64,000 nucleotides of DNA from Diaphorobacter limosus (GCF_033100095.1 NZ_CP136921.1:2760501-2824500); one strand, 5' to 3'. Positions 27,420 through 37,231 are shown, numbered from the stretch's first letter. Notes: generated from the sequence alone by a model not told the origin. Numbers and translations are program-made.

Positions 27420-30400
27420 TTGATAACCGCCCGCCTGCGCGCCTCGCTGATCCACCGGCTGTCCCTGACCATTTGGGGGCTGTTCCTGGTGTTGCTGCTG
27501 TTGCTGGCGCTGCTGGCCTATGCGGCGCTGTGGCTGGGGGCCGATCGCGTCGTGCCGCCGGTGCTGCAGAAGGTGGTGCAGCTCAAGGCGCAGGCCAACG
27601 AGGGTCTGCTGCTGCAGGCCGAGGCCAGCGCGCGGCGCCTGCATGGCGAGCTGCTGCAGCGGCTCGACGGCGCCGATGCACGGGCCGCAGAGCAACGCTT
27701 TGCGGCCCTGTTTGTGCGCGGTGGCGACGGCCTGTGGCGCCTGCGCCCGCAGCTGGTGGACACCCAGCGCGCGCCCACGCTGTACCTGCATGATGGCGCG
27801 CAGGGCCTGTCCGCCTCGGCGCGGCTGCGTGCCGTGGCCAGCTACGAACTGCTGCGCGAGCAGGGGCCGGCGCTGGTGCCGCCGTTTTTCTCGGCCTACA
27901 TGGACTTTGTCGAAGACGGCCTGATGGTCTATGCGCGCGGCATCGACTGGGGCGCGAATGCCACGGCCCAGGCCAGCAACGCCGGCTACCCCACCATGCA
28001 GGGCGCCGACCCGGGCAACAACCCCGGGCGCGAGCTGTTCTGGACGCCGGCGTACCTGGACGAGCAGGCGCGCACCTGGATGGTGTCGGTCATCGCGCCG
28101 CTGGACTGGCAGGGACGCTGGGTGGGCACGCTGGGGCACGATGTGTCGATTGCCAGCCTGATCGACTCGGTGGCCGTGCGCGACGACAGCCAGGCGCGGC
28201 AATTCATCATGAACCAGCAGGGCCGCCTGATCGCCCATTCGGACTGGAGCGCGCAAGCTGGCGCGGCCCCGCCGCCGCACCCGGCTGCAGCGCCCGACCG
28301 CGCACTGGAGCTGCTGCAGCAGATGGTGCAGGGCACGGGTGCCGACAGCGGCGCCGGGCGCACGCCCGATGGGCGCCAATGGGTGGCCTGGTGGCGCATC
28401 CGCGGCCCGGGCTGGTACCAGGTGCTGGTGCTGCCGCAAGAGCGCGTCAACGGCGCGCTGCGCCAGGGGTTGCTGGCCGTGGTCGGCGTGGGGCTGCTGG
28501 TGTTGCTGCCGGCCCTGTGGTGGCTGCGCCGGCGCGTGCGCCGCTTGCTGGCCCTGCCCTTGCGGCGGCTGACCCAGGCGGTCGATGAACTGGCCCAGGG
28601 GCAGGAGCCGGCACCCATCCGGCTGGCCAGGGCCGATGAGTTGGGACGACTGGCCAACGCCTTCGACACCATGGCCGCAGACCTGTCGCAGCAGCGGCGC
28701 TGGCAGATGACCCATGCCCAGGCGCTGCAGACCGAGGTCGATGAGCGCCGCCAGGTCATGCAGCGCCTGCAGCAGGAGCGCGCACGCCTGCTGGCGCTGC
28801 TGGGCGCCATGCACCAGGGCATCCTGTTCGTGGATACGGATCAGCATGTCAGCTACTGCAATGCCATGTTCCGCGAGCTGTGGGCCATGCCCGGAGGGCA
28901 GGCCATCGTCGGCCTGCCGATGGAGCAGGTGCTGCAGGCATGCCGGGGCCAGTTGCTGGCCGCCGCACGGCTGGACGAGCAGGTGTGCCAGAGCCTGGCC
29001 GGCGAGCCGGCGGCGGCCCCACTGGAGCTGGAGCTGGCGAGCGGCCGCATCCTGATGCTGGCCATCCACCGGGTGCATGACACGCAAAACGCTTCCATGG
29101 GCCATCTCTGGGTGTGCGAGGACGTGACGCAGCAGCGCCAGACGGCCGCGCAGCTCATCACCCTGGCCGAGCGCGATGCGCTCACCGGCCTGTACAACCG
29201 GCATTGCTTCGAGCAGGCGCTGGAGCGCTTCTTCCGTGAGTCGGCACGCCATGCACAGCCGGCGGCGGTGCTGTTTTTCGACCTGGATGAGTTCAAGTAC
29301 GTGAATGACCGCTTTGGCCATGGCGCTGGCGACATGGTGCTGCTGCGCGTGGCGACGGCGGTCAAGGCCCTGGTGCGCGAGGCCGATCTGCTCAGCCGCT
29401 TGGGGGGCGACGAGTTCGCCATCTTCATGCCCCAGGCCACGCTGCACAGCGCCCAGCTGCTGGCCGAGCGCGTGGTGCGCGCCGTGGCCCAGGCGGCGCT
29501 GCATATCGAGGGCGAAGGCCATACCCTGCGCCTGACGAGCAGCCTGGGCATCGCCCATTTCCCCACCCATGCCGCCAGTGCCCAGGAGCTGGTGGCCCAT
29601 GCCGACACCGCCATGTACCAGGCCAAGCACCTGGGCAAGAACCGCTGGAGCATCTACCGCGCCGAGAGCGACCGTGCCCAGGCCATGGTCACGCGCATGG
29701 CCTGGAACGAGCGCATTGACCGCGCCCTGGCGGGCGGCCTGCTGCGCCTGCATTTCCAGGGCGTGTACCACGCGCAAGAGCGTCGACTGGCGCATCTGGA
29801 GGCGCTGGTGCGCATGGTTGATGAGGACAACCCCGAGCAGCTCATTGCCCCCGGCCAGTTCATAGGCCATGCGGAGAAGAGCGGCAAGATCCTGGACATA
29901 GACCGCTGGGTGCTGCGCGAGAGCATCCGCCTGCTGGCGGCGCACCCGCGGCTGCCGGCGCTGGCGCTGAACATCTCAGGCCGCTCGCTCGACGACCCGG
30001 ATCTGCCGGGCTTCATCACGGAGCAACTCGCAGCGCAGGGCGTGGCGCCCGAGCGCCTGCTGGTGGAGCTGACCGAGACGGCGGCCATTTCCGACCTGGG
30101 CGACGCCCAGCGCTTCATCGACGCCCTGCAGCGCGCTGGCTGCACCCTGTGCCTGGACGACTTCGGTACCGGCTTTGCGTCGTTTGCCTACCTCAAGCAC
30201 CTGCAGGCCCGGGTGCTGAAGATCGACGGCCTGTTCGTGCGCAACCTGCCGCGCGAGCATGACAACCAGGTGTTCGTGCGCTCCATCATCGAGGTCGCCC
30301 ATGGCATGGGCAAGCTGGCCGTGGCCGAGTTCGTCGAAGACGAGCAGACCCTGCAGCTGCTGCAGGGCATGGGCGTGGACATGGTGCAGGGCTACCATCT

Positions 30401-30467
30401 GGACAAGCCCCGTGCCGATCACCCCGGCTTGCACGGCGATGGGCGCGCCGGCATCGCGCCGGCGTGA
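27420..30467 (+). CDS. GGDEF-EAL cyclic-di-GMP regulator with periplasmic sensor, HAMP and PAS
   Basis: Inner-membrane protein of 1015 aa. A first helix (LVLLLLLALLAYAALWL) precedes a periplasmic region (about 40-335) resembling a double-Cache sensor, then a second helix and HAMP. A PAS-like segment lies near 455-570. GGDEF is at about 580-740 with SRLGGDEFAIF and an RxxD I-site. EAL is at about 760-1000 with LEALVRM, NISGRSL, ELTETAAI, DDFGTGFASFAYL, KIDGLF and QGYHLDKP, so both domains look catalytically intact. TTG at 27420 is the only sensible start, with no clear Shine-Dalgarno. It is divergent from the diguanylate cyclase gene. Confidence 0.9.
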   Translation: MITARLRASLIHRLSLTIWGLFLVLLLLLALLAYAALWLGADRVVPPVLQKVVQLKAQANEGLLLQAEASARRLHGELLQRLDGADARAAEQRFAALFVRGGDGLWRLRPQLVDTQRAPTLYLHDGAQGLSASARLRAVASYELLREQGPALVPPFFSAYMDFVEDGLMVYARGIDWGANATAQASNAGYPTMQGADPGNNPGRELFWTPAYLDEQARTWMVSVIAPLDWQGRWVGTLGHDVSIASLIDSVAVRDDSQARQFIMNQQGRLIAHSDWSAQAGAAPPPHPAAAPDRALELLQQMVQGTGADSGAGRTPDGRQWVAWWRIRGPGWYQVLVLPQERVNGALRQGLLAVVGVGLLVLLPALWWLRRRVRRLLALPLRRLTQAVDELAQGQEPAPIRLARADELGRLANAFDTMAADLSQQRRWQMTHAQALQTEVDERRQVMQRLQQERARLLALLGAMHQGILFVDTDQHVSYCNAMFRELWAMPGGQAIVGLPMEQVLQACRGQLLAAARLDEQVCQSLAGEPAAAPLELELASGRILMLAIHRVHDTQNASMGHLWVCEDVTQQRQTAAQLITLAERDALTGLYNRHCFEQALERFFRESARHAQPAAVLFFDLDEFKYVNDRFGHGAGDMVLLRVATAVKALVREADLLSRLGGDEFAIFMPQATLHSAQLLAERVVRAVAQAALHIEGEGHTLRLTSSLGIAHFPTHAASAQELVAHADTAMYQAKHLGKNRWSIYRAESDRAQAMVTRMAWNERIDRALAGGLLRLHFQGVYHAQERRLAHLEALVRMVDEDNPEQLIAPGQFIGHAEKSGKILDIDRWVLRESIRLLAAHPRLPALALNISGRSLDDPDLPGFITEQLAAQGVAPERLLVELTETAAISDLGDAQRFIDALQRAGCTLCLDDFGTGFASFAYLKHLQARVLKIDGLFVRNLPREHDNQVFVRSIIEVAHGMGKLAVAEFVEDEQTLQLLQGMGVDMVQGYHLDKPRADHPGLHGDGRAGIAPA

Positions 30468-30625
30468 GGGCGCTGGCGCCTGCGGCATGGGGCCAGCCCC
30501 GCGCCAGAGTCGCTCTATCTGTGTAATAAAAACTATTAAATTTTCAAATAAATCTAAAAATTCTATTATTCAACCGTGGCACTTGCCCATTGATCCCCTT
30601 CCCCACCGCAACCCAGGAGATAGCC

Positions 30626-32155
30626 ATGACCGACCCTCGCCCCCAATGCCCCGTCACCCACCTGACGACCGACTTTGGCGCCCCGGTGGCCAGCAACCGC
30701 GACAGCCTGACGGCCGGCAGCCGCGGCCCGCTGCTGGCGCAGGACGTCTGGCTGAATGAAAAACTGGCCAACTTCGTGCGCGAGGTCATCCCCGAGCGGC
30801 GCATGCATGCCAAGGGCTCGGGCGCCTTCGGCACCTTTACGGTCACCAAGGACATCACCCAGTACACCCGCGCGGCCATCTTTAGCCAGGTCGGCAAGCA
30901 GACCGAGATGTTCGCCCGCTTCACCACCGTGGCCGGCGAGCGCGGCGCGGCCGACGCCGAGCGCGACATCCGCGGCTTTGCCCTGAAGTTCTACACCGAG
31001 GAGGGCAACTGGGACATGGTGGGCAACAACACGCCGGTGTTCTTCATCCGCGACCCGCGCCAGTTCCCCGACCTGAACAAGGCCGTCAAGCGCGATCCGA
31101 AAACCAATATGCGCAGCGCCACCAACAACTGGGACTACTGGACGCTGCTGCCCGAAGCGCTGCACCAGATCACCATCGTCATGAGCGAGCGCGGCATTCC
31201 GGCGAGCTACCGCCACATGCACGGCTTTGGCTCGCACACCTACAGCTTCTGGAACGCGGCCGGCGAGCGCTTCTGGGTCAAGTTCCACTTCAAGACGCAG
31301 CAGGGCATCAAGAATTTGACCGACGCCGAGGCCGAGGCGCTGATCGGCAAGGACCGCGAAAGCCACCAGCGCGACCTGTTCGACGCCATTGCCCGCGGCG
31401 ACTTCCCCAAGTGGACGATGTACGTGCAGGTCATGCCCGAGGCGGACGCAGAGAAGGTGCCCTACCACCCCTTCGACCTGACCAAGGTCTGGCCGCACGC
31501 CGACTACCCGCTGATCGAGGTCGGCGAGTTTGCGCTGAACAAGAACCCCGAGAACTTCTTCCTGGACGTGGAGCAGTCGGCCTTTTCGCCCAGCAACCTG
31601 GTGCCCGGCATCGGCGTCTCGCCCGACCGCATGCTGCAGGCGCGCCTGTTCAACTACGCCGACGCGCAGCGCTACCGTCTGGGCGTGAACCACCAGCAGA
31701 TTCCGGTGAACAAGGCACGCTGCCCCGTGCACAGCAACCACCGCGACGGCGCCGGCCGGGTGGACGCCAACTACGGCGGCGCGCCGCATTACGAGCCCAA
31801 CAGCTTTGGCCAGTGGCAGGCGCAGCCTGAATTTGCCGAGCCGCCTTTGCGCATCAGCGGCGACGCCCAGCATTGGAGCTTCCATGAGGACGACAGCAAC
31901 TACTTCCAGCAGCCGGGCAATCTGTTCCGCCTGATGACGGACGCGCAAAAGCAGGCGCTGTTTGGCAACACCGGCCGAGGCATGGGCGACGCGCCCGAGT
32001 TCGTCAAATTCCGCCATATCCGCAACTGCCATGCCGCCGACCCGGCCTATGGTGCGGGCGTGGCCAAGGCGCTGGGGCTGGATCTGGCGCGCGCGCTGGC
32101 GTCGAAGAAGGACGACCCGATGTTTGGCAACCCGCTGGTGGCGCTGCCAGTCTGA
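30626..32155 (+). CDS. katA: Monofunctional heme catalase
   Basis: Clade-type small-subunit catalase, 509 aa, degrading hydrogen peroxide. The catalytic His lies in [15 protein letters not shown], the distal Asn in [13 protein letters not shown], and the proximal heme Tyr in [20 protein letters not shown] 30626 follows CAGGAGATA, a good Shine-Dalgarno. The upstream 150 bp are unusually AT-rich; no confident OxyR site was seen. No signal peptide is present, so it is cytosolic. The stop lies 3 bp from the convergent ATPase stop. Confidence 0.95.
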   Translation: MTDPRPQCPVTHLTTDFGAPVASNRDSLTAGSRGPLLAQDVWLNEKLANFVREVIPERRMHAKGSGAFGTFTVTKDITQYTRAAIFSQVGKQTEMFARFTTVAGERGAADAERDIRGFALKFYTEEGNWDMVGNNTPVFFIRDPRQFPDLNKAVKRDPKTNMRSATNNWDYWTLLPEALHQITIVMSERGIPASYRHMHGFGSHTYSFWNAAGERFWVKFHFKTQQGIKNLTDAEAEALIGKDRESHQRDLFDAIARGDFPKWTMYVQVMPEADAEKVPYHPFDLTKVWPHADYPLIEVGEFALNKNPENFFLDVEQSAFSPSNLVPGIGVSPDRMLQARLFNYADAQRYRLGVNHQQIPVNKARCPVHSNHRDGAGRVDANYGGAPHYEPNSFGQWQAQPEFAEPPLRISGDAQHWSFHEDDSNYFQQPGNLFRLMTDAQKQALFGNTGRGMGDAPEFVKFRHIRNCHAADPAYGAGVAKALGLDLARALASKKDDPMFGNPLVALPV

Positions 32156-32158
32156 GCA

Positions 32159-34726
32159 TCACGCGGCGCGCCGCTGGCGCGCCAGCCGCAGCCGCAACTG
32201 CCGCAACAGCTCCAACCACGCCAGGCAGGGCAGCAGCACGGCGGCGCCGGCCGCCAGGCCCGGCAGACCCGGGTTCCCCAGCCCCATCAGCGGGCCCAGG
32301 CCGGGGATGACCAGCAGGGCCGCCAGCAGCAGGCCCACGGCCGCGGCCATGGGCAGCAGCCAGGGGTTGGGCGCGCCGCCGCGCCCCGGCACCCGGCCGT
32401 CGCGCTGCGCCAGGATGAGCAGCAGCACGCACAGCACCAGGGTGCCAAACACCACCGTGCGGCCCTGGGCCATGCTCCAGCCCTGGGCCTGCAGCCAGGC
32501 CTGCGCGCCCAGCAGCAGCGCGGCGACGCCCGCACCCTGCAGCAGCGCCGGCCATAGCGCACGCAGGGCAAAGGGCGAGTCCGCCACCGCGCGCGGCGGG
32601 CGCTGCATGATGTCGGGCGCCTCGGGTTCGGCCTCGAAGACGATGGAGCAGGCCGGGTCGATGAGCAGCTCCATCAGCACGATGTGCACCGGCAGCAGCA
32701 GCGCCGGCCAGTGCAGCAGCGTGGGCGCCAGCGCCAGCGCGATGATGGGCACATGCACGGCAAACACAAAGCGCGTGGCCTTGCGCACGTTGTCATCGAT
32801 GCGCCGCCCCTGGCGTATGGCCGCGACGATATGGGCAAAACTGTCCTGCAGCAGCACCAGCGCCGCGGCTTCGCGCGCCACGTCGGTGCCACGCTCGCCC
32901 ATGGCAATGCCGACATGCGCGGCCTTGAGCGCGGGGGCATCGTTCACGCCGTCGCCGGTCATGGCCACCACGGCGCCATCGTCGCGCAGCAGCCGCACCA
33001 GGCGCAGCTTGTGCGCGGGCTTGAGGCGTGCGCATATGTCCACCTGGTGCAGGCGTGCGCGCAGGGCGCTGTCGTCCAGGCCCTGCAGCTCATCGCCGGT
33101 GATCACCTCGGGGCGCTCGGACAGGCCCACCTGGCGTGCGATGGCGCGCGCCGTGGCCGGGTGGTCGCCGGTCATCATCACCACGCGCACGCCGGCGGCG
33201 CGGCATTGCGCCAGGGCGTCGGGCACCTCGGGGCGCGGCGGGTCGGCCAGCGCCAGCAGGCCCAGGAACTCGAAGTCGAAGTCATGCTGGCTGGCCGGCC
33301 AGAGCGCGCCCTGGGCCGCGCCAGTCCAATGCCCGCGCGCCACGCCAAGCACGCGCAGGCCACGTTCGGCCAGGGACTCGACCTGGGCGCGCAGGGCGTT
33401 GCGGTGCGCCTCATCGAGGTGGCACAGGTCGGCCACGGCCTCGGGCGCGCCCTTGGTGGCCAGCTGGTACATGTGGGGCTGGCCGCTGGCGAACACGCGT
33501 GTCATGGCCAGGATGTCGCTGGACAGCGGGTACTCGAACTCGGGCTCGCGCACGTCCTGCACATGCTCCGTGCCCTTGGGCCACTCATGGCCAAAGCGCG
33601 CAATGGCCTTCTCCATGGGGTCGAACGGGTCGGTCGGCGTGGCCAGCAGGGCGAATTCGACCAGCCGATGGAACGGCTCGGGCAGCGCGTTGGCCCCGGC
33701 CGCCTGCCATGTCTGTGCGGGCGTGGCCAGCTCGGCCACGGCCATGCGGTTCTGGGTCAGGGTGCCGGTCTTGTCCACCGCCAGCACGGTGATGGCGCCC
33801 AGGGTCTCCACGGCCGTGATGCGTCTGGTCAGTACCTGCTGGCGCGCAATGCGCCAGGCACCCAGGGCCAGGAACACGGTGAGGATGACCGGAATCTCTT
33901 CGGGCAGGATGGCCATGGCCAGCGCGATGCCGGCCAGCAGGCTGTCCAGCAGGGGGCGGCCATTCCACCACCAGCCCAGCAGCACCTGGGCCGTGGCCAG
34001 CAGCAATGCCAGCGCCCCCAGGGCGCGTACCAGGCGGCGCGAGCGCAGCTGCAGCGGTGAACGCGGCGTCTCGGTGGCCGCCAGGCCCGCACCAATGCGG
34101 CCCACGGCCGTGTCGCCGGCGGTGGCCAGCACCCGCGCCAGGCCCACGCCGCGCGTGACCACGGTGCTGGCGTGCAGGCTGTCGGCGCGCGCATCATGAG
34201 CCTCTTCGGCCAGGGCTCCATCTGACAGCGGCAGCCTGGCCACCGGCACGGATTCGCCCGTCAGCAGCGACTCGTCCACCTCCAGCTGGCCGTTGAGCAG
34301 CCGCGCGTCTGCGGCGATGCGGTCGCCCTCGCGCAGCACCAGCAGGTCACCGCGCACCACCTCGCGCCCGGCGATGCGCCGCTCCACGCCGTCGCGCAAC
34401 ACCAGGGCGCGCGGGGCGGACAGCTCGCGCAGCGACTCCAGCGCGCGTTGCGTCTTGCGCTCCTGGGTGAGGGTGATGCCTATGACCACCAGCACCGAGC
34501 CGAGCAGAAATAGCGCCTCGCCCCGGTCGCCCAGCGCCAGATAGGTGCCGCCTGCGGCCAGCAGCATCAGGAACATGGGTTCGGTCAGCACCTCGCGCAC
34601 GATGGCCAGGTTGGACTTGGGCGCGCTGCCTGGCAGCTGGTTCGGGCCGTCGCTGGCCAGGCGCTCGGCCGCCTGTTGGCTGCTCAGGCCCTGCAGCGGC
34701 TCGTCAGGGGTGGGCTGGTCTGGCAT
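32159..34726 (-). CDS. P-type cation-transporting ATPase (type II, Ca/Mn/Mg-like)
   Basis: Ion pump of 855 aa with about ten helices. Motifs: actuator TGES (LLTGESVPVA), phosphorylation site DKTGTLTQN, hinge GDGVNDAPALKAAHVG, and helix 4 with PEEIPVI, pointing to type II rather than heavy-metal ATPases; no N-terminal CxxC. The start at 34726 (MPDQPTPDEP) was chosen because the upstream extension reads like translated noncoding sequence. It is divergent from a hemerythrin-like gene. The transported ion is undetermined. Confidence 0.9.
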   Translation of the reverse strand: MPDQPTPDEPLQGLSSQQAAERLASDGPNQLPGSAPKSNLAIVREVLTEPMFLMLLAAGGTYLALGDRGEALFLLGSVLVVIGITLTQERKTQRALESLRELSAPRALVLRDGVERRIAGREVVRGDLLVLREGDRIAADARLLNGQLEVDESLLTGESVPVARLPLSDGALAEEAHDARADSLHASTVVTRGVGLARVLATAGDTAVGRIGAGLAATETPRSPLQLRSRRLVRALGALALLLATAQVLLGWWWNGRPLLDSLLAGIALAMAILPEEIPVILTVFLALGAWRIARQQVLTRRITAVETLGAITVLAVDKTGTLTQNRMAVAELATPAQTWQAAGANALPEPFHRLVEFALLATPTDPFDPMEKAIARFGHEWPKGTEHVQDVREPEFEYPLSSDILAMTRVFASGQPHMYQLATKGAPEAVADLCHLDEAHRNALRAQVESLAERGLRVLGVARGHWTGAAQGALWPASQHDFDFEFLGLLALADPPRPEVPDALAQCRAAGVRVVMMTGDHPATARAIARQVGLSERPEVITGDELQGLDDSALRARLHQVDICARLKPAHKLRLVRLLRDDGAVVAMTGDGVNDAPALKAAHVGIAMGERGTDVAREAAALVLLQDSFAHIVAAIRQGRRIDDNVRKATRFVFAVHVPIIALALAPTLLHWPALLLPVHIVLMELLIDPACSIVFEAEPEAPDIMQRPPRAVADSPFALRALWPALLQGAGVAALLLGAQAWLQAQGWSMAQGRTVVFGTLVLCVLLLILAQRDGRVPGRGGAPNPWLLPMAAAVGLLLAALLVIPGLGPLMGLGNPGLPGLAAGAAVLLPCLAWLELLRQLRLRLARQRRAA

Positions 34727-34743
34727 GGGGCTTGGCGCGGGTA

Positions 34744-34756
34744 GGGGTTTTACCCC
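34744..34756. promoter_or_regulatory. Short palindrome in divergent ATPase/hemerythrin promoter
   Basis: GGGGT-TTT-ACCCC lies in the 74-bp gap between the two divergent starts, next to TATAAG, a possible -10 element for the hemerythrin gene. It may be an operator or merely a small hairpin. Confidence 0.25.
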
Positions 34757-34800
34757 AGTGTATAAGGGCGGCCATTGCCTGCAGCCACGCCCCCTGACCG

Positions 34801-35283
34801 ATGACCAAGACCGAACACCCTGCCTATTTCGAACAACAGCATGAGCGGCTGGACGCGCAGCTGCATGCCCATTTGCTGGATGTCGTGGGTGGTGATTTCG
34901 CCGGCGCATTGCAGCGCCTGCAGCAGTGGCGGCGCGACCTGGACCGGCATACCGAGATCGAGAACGCCCGCCTGCTGCCCCATGTGCCAGAGGGCGCGCG
35001 CTGGGCCGCGCGCGTGTACCTGCTGGAGCATGAGCGCATCGCCCTGCTGGCCGACGAGTACCAGCAGCGCGTGCAGGCCGTCATCAATCACCCGCCGCAG
35101 GATGAACAGGCGCGGCGCCGCGCGGTGCTGGTGCTGCTGGACGCGGCCCACGCCCTGCGCCATGTGCTGGAGCACCACAACGAGCGCGAACATATCGCGC
35201 TGGCCCAGGAGCTGCCGCTGGAGCTGCAAAAGGCGGCCTGGGCCGACGAGCCAGCGTCCCAGGTCAGAACGCCAGGGTCTTGA
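34801..35283 (+). CDS. Hemerythrin-like HHE-domain protein
   Basis: Helical protein of 160 aa with the spacing of a hemerythrin/HHE cation-binding fold: HERLDAQLHAHL, RHTEIENARLLPHV, LLEHERIALL and HVLEHHNEREHIAL supply the His/Glu ligands of a diiron site. Such proteins bind oxygen or nitric oxide, or store and sense iron. It is divergent from the P-type ATPase gene and overlaps the 3' end of the DsrE gene by 20 bp. Specific role unknown. Confidence 0.82.
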   Translation: MTKTEHPAYFEQQHERLDAQLHAHLLDVVGGDFAGALQRLQQWRRDLDRHTEIENARLLPHVPEGARWAARVYLLEHERIALLADEYQQRVQAVINHPPQDEQARRRAVLVLLDAAHALRHVLEHHNEREHIALAQELPLELQKAAWADEPASQVRTPGS

Positions 35284-35689
35284 CGGTGGGTTTAAGCAGG
35301 TGAGTAGCCACTTCCGCTGGTTTGGCGGGGCTCACACCCGGCAGCAGATCGCTGGGCTGCTTGCCGGTATTGGGCAGGTAGAGCGCGCAGACCTCCACCT
35401 TTGCGCCGGCCTTGATAACGCCTTGCAGCATCTGCTGCGGCGTGACGTTGCGGGGCTTGAGGATTGGTTGTGCCTTGGCGGCGTCGGTGTTGGCCAGGGC
35501 GATATCGCCAGCGGCATCGCACAGCAACACCCGCACCGGCGCTTTTTGCTCCAGCGCCTGGCCAGCCAGCACGAGGCCTGCGCCCTGTGCCATGGGGCTG
35601 GCGGAGTGGATGGAAACAAACAGTTCTTCGGCATGGATGGCCGTGGCTGCGCAGGCGAGCAACAGGGCAGATGCGATCGACTTTTTCAT
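35264..35689 (-). CDS. Periplasmic DsrE/DsrF-like sulfur-relay family protein
   Basis: Exported protein of 141 aa. The signal peptide MKKSIASALLLACAATAIHA is followed by a DsrE-type fold (LFVSIHSASPMAQGAGLVLA, VRVLLCDAAGD, and a conserved-position cysteine in VEVCALYL). DsrE relatives carry sulfane sulfur on cysteine. The ATG at 35689 follows AGGAGC; the longer reading to 35728 does not. A strong AT-rich palindrome lies about 44 bp upstream, so regulated expression is likely. Partner unknown. Confidence 0.78.
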   Translation of the reverse strand: MKKSIASALLLACAATAIHAEELFVSIHSASPMAQGAGLVLAGQALEQKAPVRVLLCDAAGDIALANTDAAKAQPILKPRNVTPQQMLQGVIKAGAKVEVCALYLPNTGKQPSDLLPGVSPAKPAEVATHLLKPTVKTLAF

Positions 35690-35732
35690 GGAATGGCTCC
35701 TGGGTTGGGGAAGGAAGAGAGTGAGCACTATA

Positions 35733-35750
35733 TATTAGAAATATCTAATA
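35733..35750. promoter_or_regulatory. AT-rich palindromic operator candidate upstream of the DsrE gene
   Basis: TATTAG-AAATAT-CTAATA is a perfect 6-bp arm dyad in a very AT-rich stretch. ArsR-family repressors, including sulfide-responsive ones, bind AT-rich palindromes of this kind, which would suit a sulfur-relay gene. The regulator is not encoded in the window and the assignment is inference. Confidence 0.4.
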
Positions 35751-35860
35751 AATATTGCTCGTCTGAAATCAGGGTCATTGCCTTCCATTAATCCAGGGTG
35801 CGGGCGTGAGCCGATGAGGCAGGCGATGGCACTCGAGGCGGGCATGCCAGGTGGTGTGCG

Positions 35861-36160
35861 TCAGTCCTGTGTCTGTGCGCCCGCGACCCAGCGCAGGCCC
35901 TTGCCGCGGCTGAGGTAGTAGTCGCCATCGGGGCTGATCACGACAGCGCGATAAGTCGCCGGGTCGGAAAAATAGCGCCAGCCGTGGGCTCTTTCCCCGG
36001 GGCCGGCGTTGTGGGCCACGGGGTGCATGCCATGGTCGAAGCCATTGGGGGCCGTTTGCTCGGTGCGCTGCTGGCGCTCATGCCGGTCCTCACGCTCGCC
36101 GGCGAGAACGGGTGCGCTGGCCAGCATGGCGATGGCGGCGAGAAGAAGGGTGGTGCGCAT
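35861..36160 (-). CDS. Small secreted protein of unknown function
   Basis: Exported protein of 99 aa. A clear signal peptide (MRTTLLLAAIAMLASAPVLA) is followed by a charged region and a C-terminal half with WRYFSDPATYRAVVISPDGD and YYLSRGKGLRWVAG. I do not recognise a family. Upstream lies a 41-bp operator-like array almost identical in layout to the one in front of the PepSY genes near 42.2 kb, linking it to the same regulator. AGGAGA precedes the ATG. Confidence 0.68.
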   Translation of the reverse strand: MRTTLLLAAIAMLASAPVLAGEREDRHERQQRTEQTAPNGFDHGMHPVAHNAGPGERAHGWRYFSDPATYRAVVISPDGDYYLSRGKGLRWVAGAQTQD

Positions 36161-36223
36161 GATGATCTCCTTGACCGGTAGTGGCAGTCGGGAGTGACTG
36201 TGCTGCCAGTCTGCGCCCCGGGC

Positions 36224-36264
36224 GCTGAACCGGTGCTGAAGGCGTTGTTCACCGGCCGTTCATG
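36224..36264. promoter_or_regulatory. Four-half-site operator array, copy 1
   Basis: Direct repeat GCTGAA-N5-GCTGAA (36224-36240), then 7 nt (GGCGTTG), then TTCACC-N5-TTCATG (36248-36264). The 11-bp period within each pair suits tandem binding by an OmpR-family response regulator. The second copy at 42237 has the same half-sites, period and spacer length. It lies upstream of the small secreted protein gene and touches the apbE 3' end. Confidence 0.6.
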
Positions 36265-37231
36265 CGCCGCCAAAGCGGCCCAGGCCCAGTTCGACCAGCG
36301 CCCCGCCGCGGCGCAGCAGCCATAGCGCCTCCAGGCCGTGCCGCTGCGCAAGCGCCAGGCCTTGCGCGGCGCCGGCGACGAGCAGGGCCGTGGCCCAGGC
36401 GTCGGCCAGCATGCAGTTGGCGGCCAGCACGGTCACCGAGGCCACGTCACCCCGTACAGGAGTGCCGCTGCGCGCGTCCATGCTGTGCGCCAGGCGCTGG
36501 CCGTTCACGTCAAAGAAGTGCCGGTAGTCACCCGACGTGGCCACGGCCAGATCCTGCAGCGCAAGCACGCCGTGTGCGCGGCGCAGCCCGGTCTGCGGGG
36601 ATTCGATGGCCACGGCCCAGGGTCTGCCGTCGGCCTGGCCGCCAATGGCGCGCAGCTCGCCGTCGAGCGCGGCCAACGCCTGCGCCACGCCGTGGTGCTG
36701 CAGCACCTCGGCCATGCGATCCACGGCGTAGCCCTTGGCGATGCCGCACAGGTCGATCTGCAGCGGCGCCAGCTTGCGTGCGCGGCCCGCGTGCAGATCC
36801 AGCTCCAGCGTCTCGTGGGCCGGCCCATGGGCCAGGGCGCGCGCGGCGCGGATGGCGCTGGCGTCCGGTGCGCTGCGTGCGGCACCAAAGCCCCAGGCGT
36901 CAACCAGTGCACCTACGCCGATGTCGAAGGCGCCTTGGCTCAATCGCCCGATGTCGAGCGCGCAGGCCAGTATCTGCAGCATTTCGGTGGTCAGCGCGAA
37001 CCAGGCGCCCACGGGCGCCTGGTTCAGCTGCACCAGGCAGCTGTCCGACCGCCAGGGCGACATCTGCGCGTCCACCCGTTCCACGGTGGCGGCCAGATCG
37101 CGTTGCAGCGCTCGCGCATCGATCTGCGGCGCCAGCTCGCAGGTTGCGGACCAGCGCGTGCCCATGGTGGGGCCGTGCAGCACCACGCGGGTCGTCTCCG
37201 GTGCCGCACGCTCAGAACAGGTCTTCGGCAT
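36260..37231 (-). CDS. apbE: FAD:protein FMN transferase ApbE
   Basis: Flavin transferase of 323 aa that attaches FMN from FAD to Thr/Ser of target proteins outside the cytoplasm. Motifs: HGPTMGTRWSATCEL at the N-terminus, IDLCGIAKGYAVDRMAEVL, RAIGGQADGRPWAVAIE, and metal-site MLADAWATALLVAGA. No signal peptide or lipobox is evident from this start, which is unusual, since most ApbE proteins are exported; the true start could differ. It overlaps the 3' end of the PepSY-flavoprotein gene by 20 bp. Nearby DUF2271 and PepSY proteins are natural substrates or partners. Confidence 0.87.
   Translation of the reverse strand: MPKTCSERAAPETTRVVLHGPTMGTRWSATCELAPQIDARALQRDLAATVERVDAQMSPWRSDSCLVQLNQAPVGAWFALTTEMLQILACALDIGRLSQGAFDIGVGALVDAWGFGAARSAPDASAIRAARALAHGPAHETLELDLHAGRARKLAPLQIDLCGIAKGYAVDRMAEVLQHHGVAQALAALDGELRAIGGQADGRPWAVAIESPQTGLRRAHGVLALQDLAVATSGDYRHFFDVNGQRLAHSMDARSGTPVRGDVASVTVLAANCMLADAWATALLVAGAAQGLALAQRHGLEALWLLRRGGALVELGLGRFGGA

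Noticed and set aside
27408..29945. Very long open reading frame on the minus strand opposite the GGDEF-EAL gene
   Set aside because: It is a high-GC antisense shadow with His/Gln/Arg/Gly-rich composition and no recognisable domain; the plus-strand protein has intact motifs.
30468..30625. OxyR-binding site upstream of katA
   Set aside because: CTAT elements are present in the AT-rich region but their spacing does not match the OxyR consensus.
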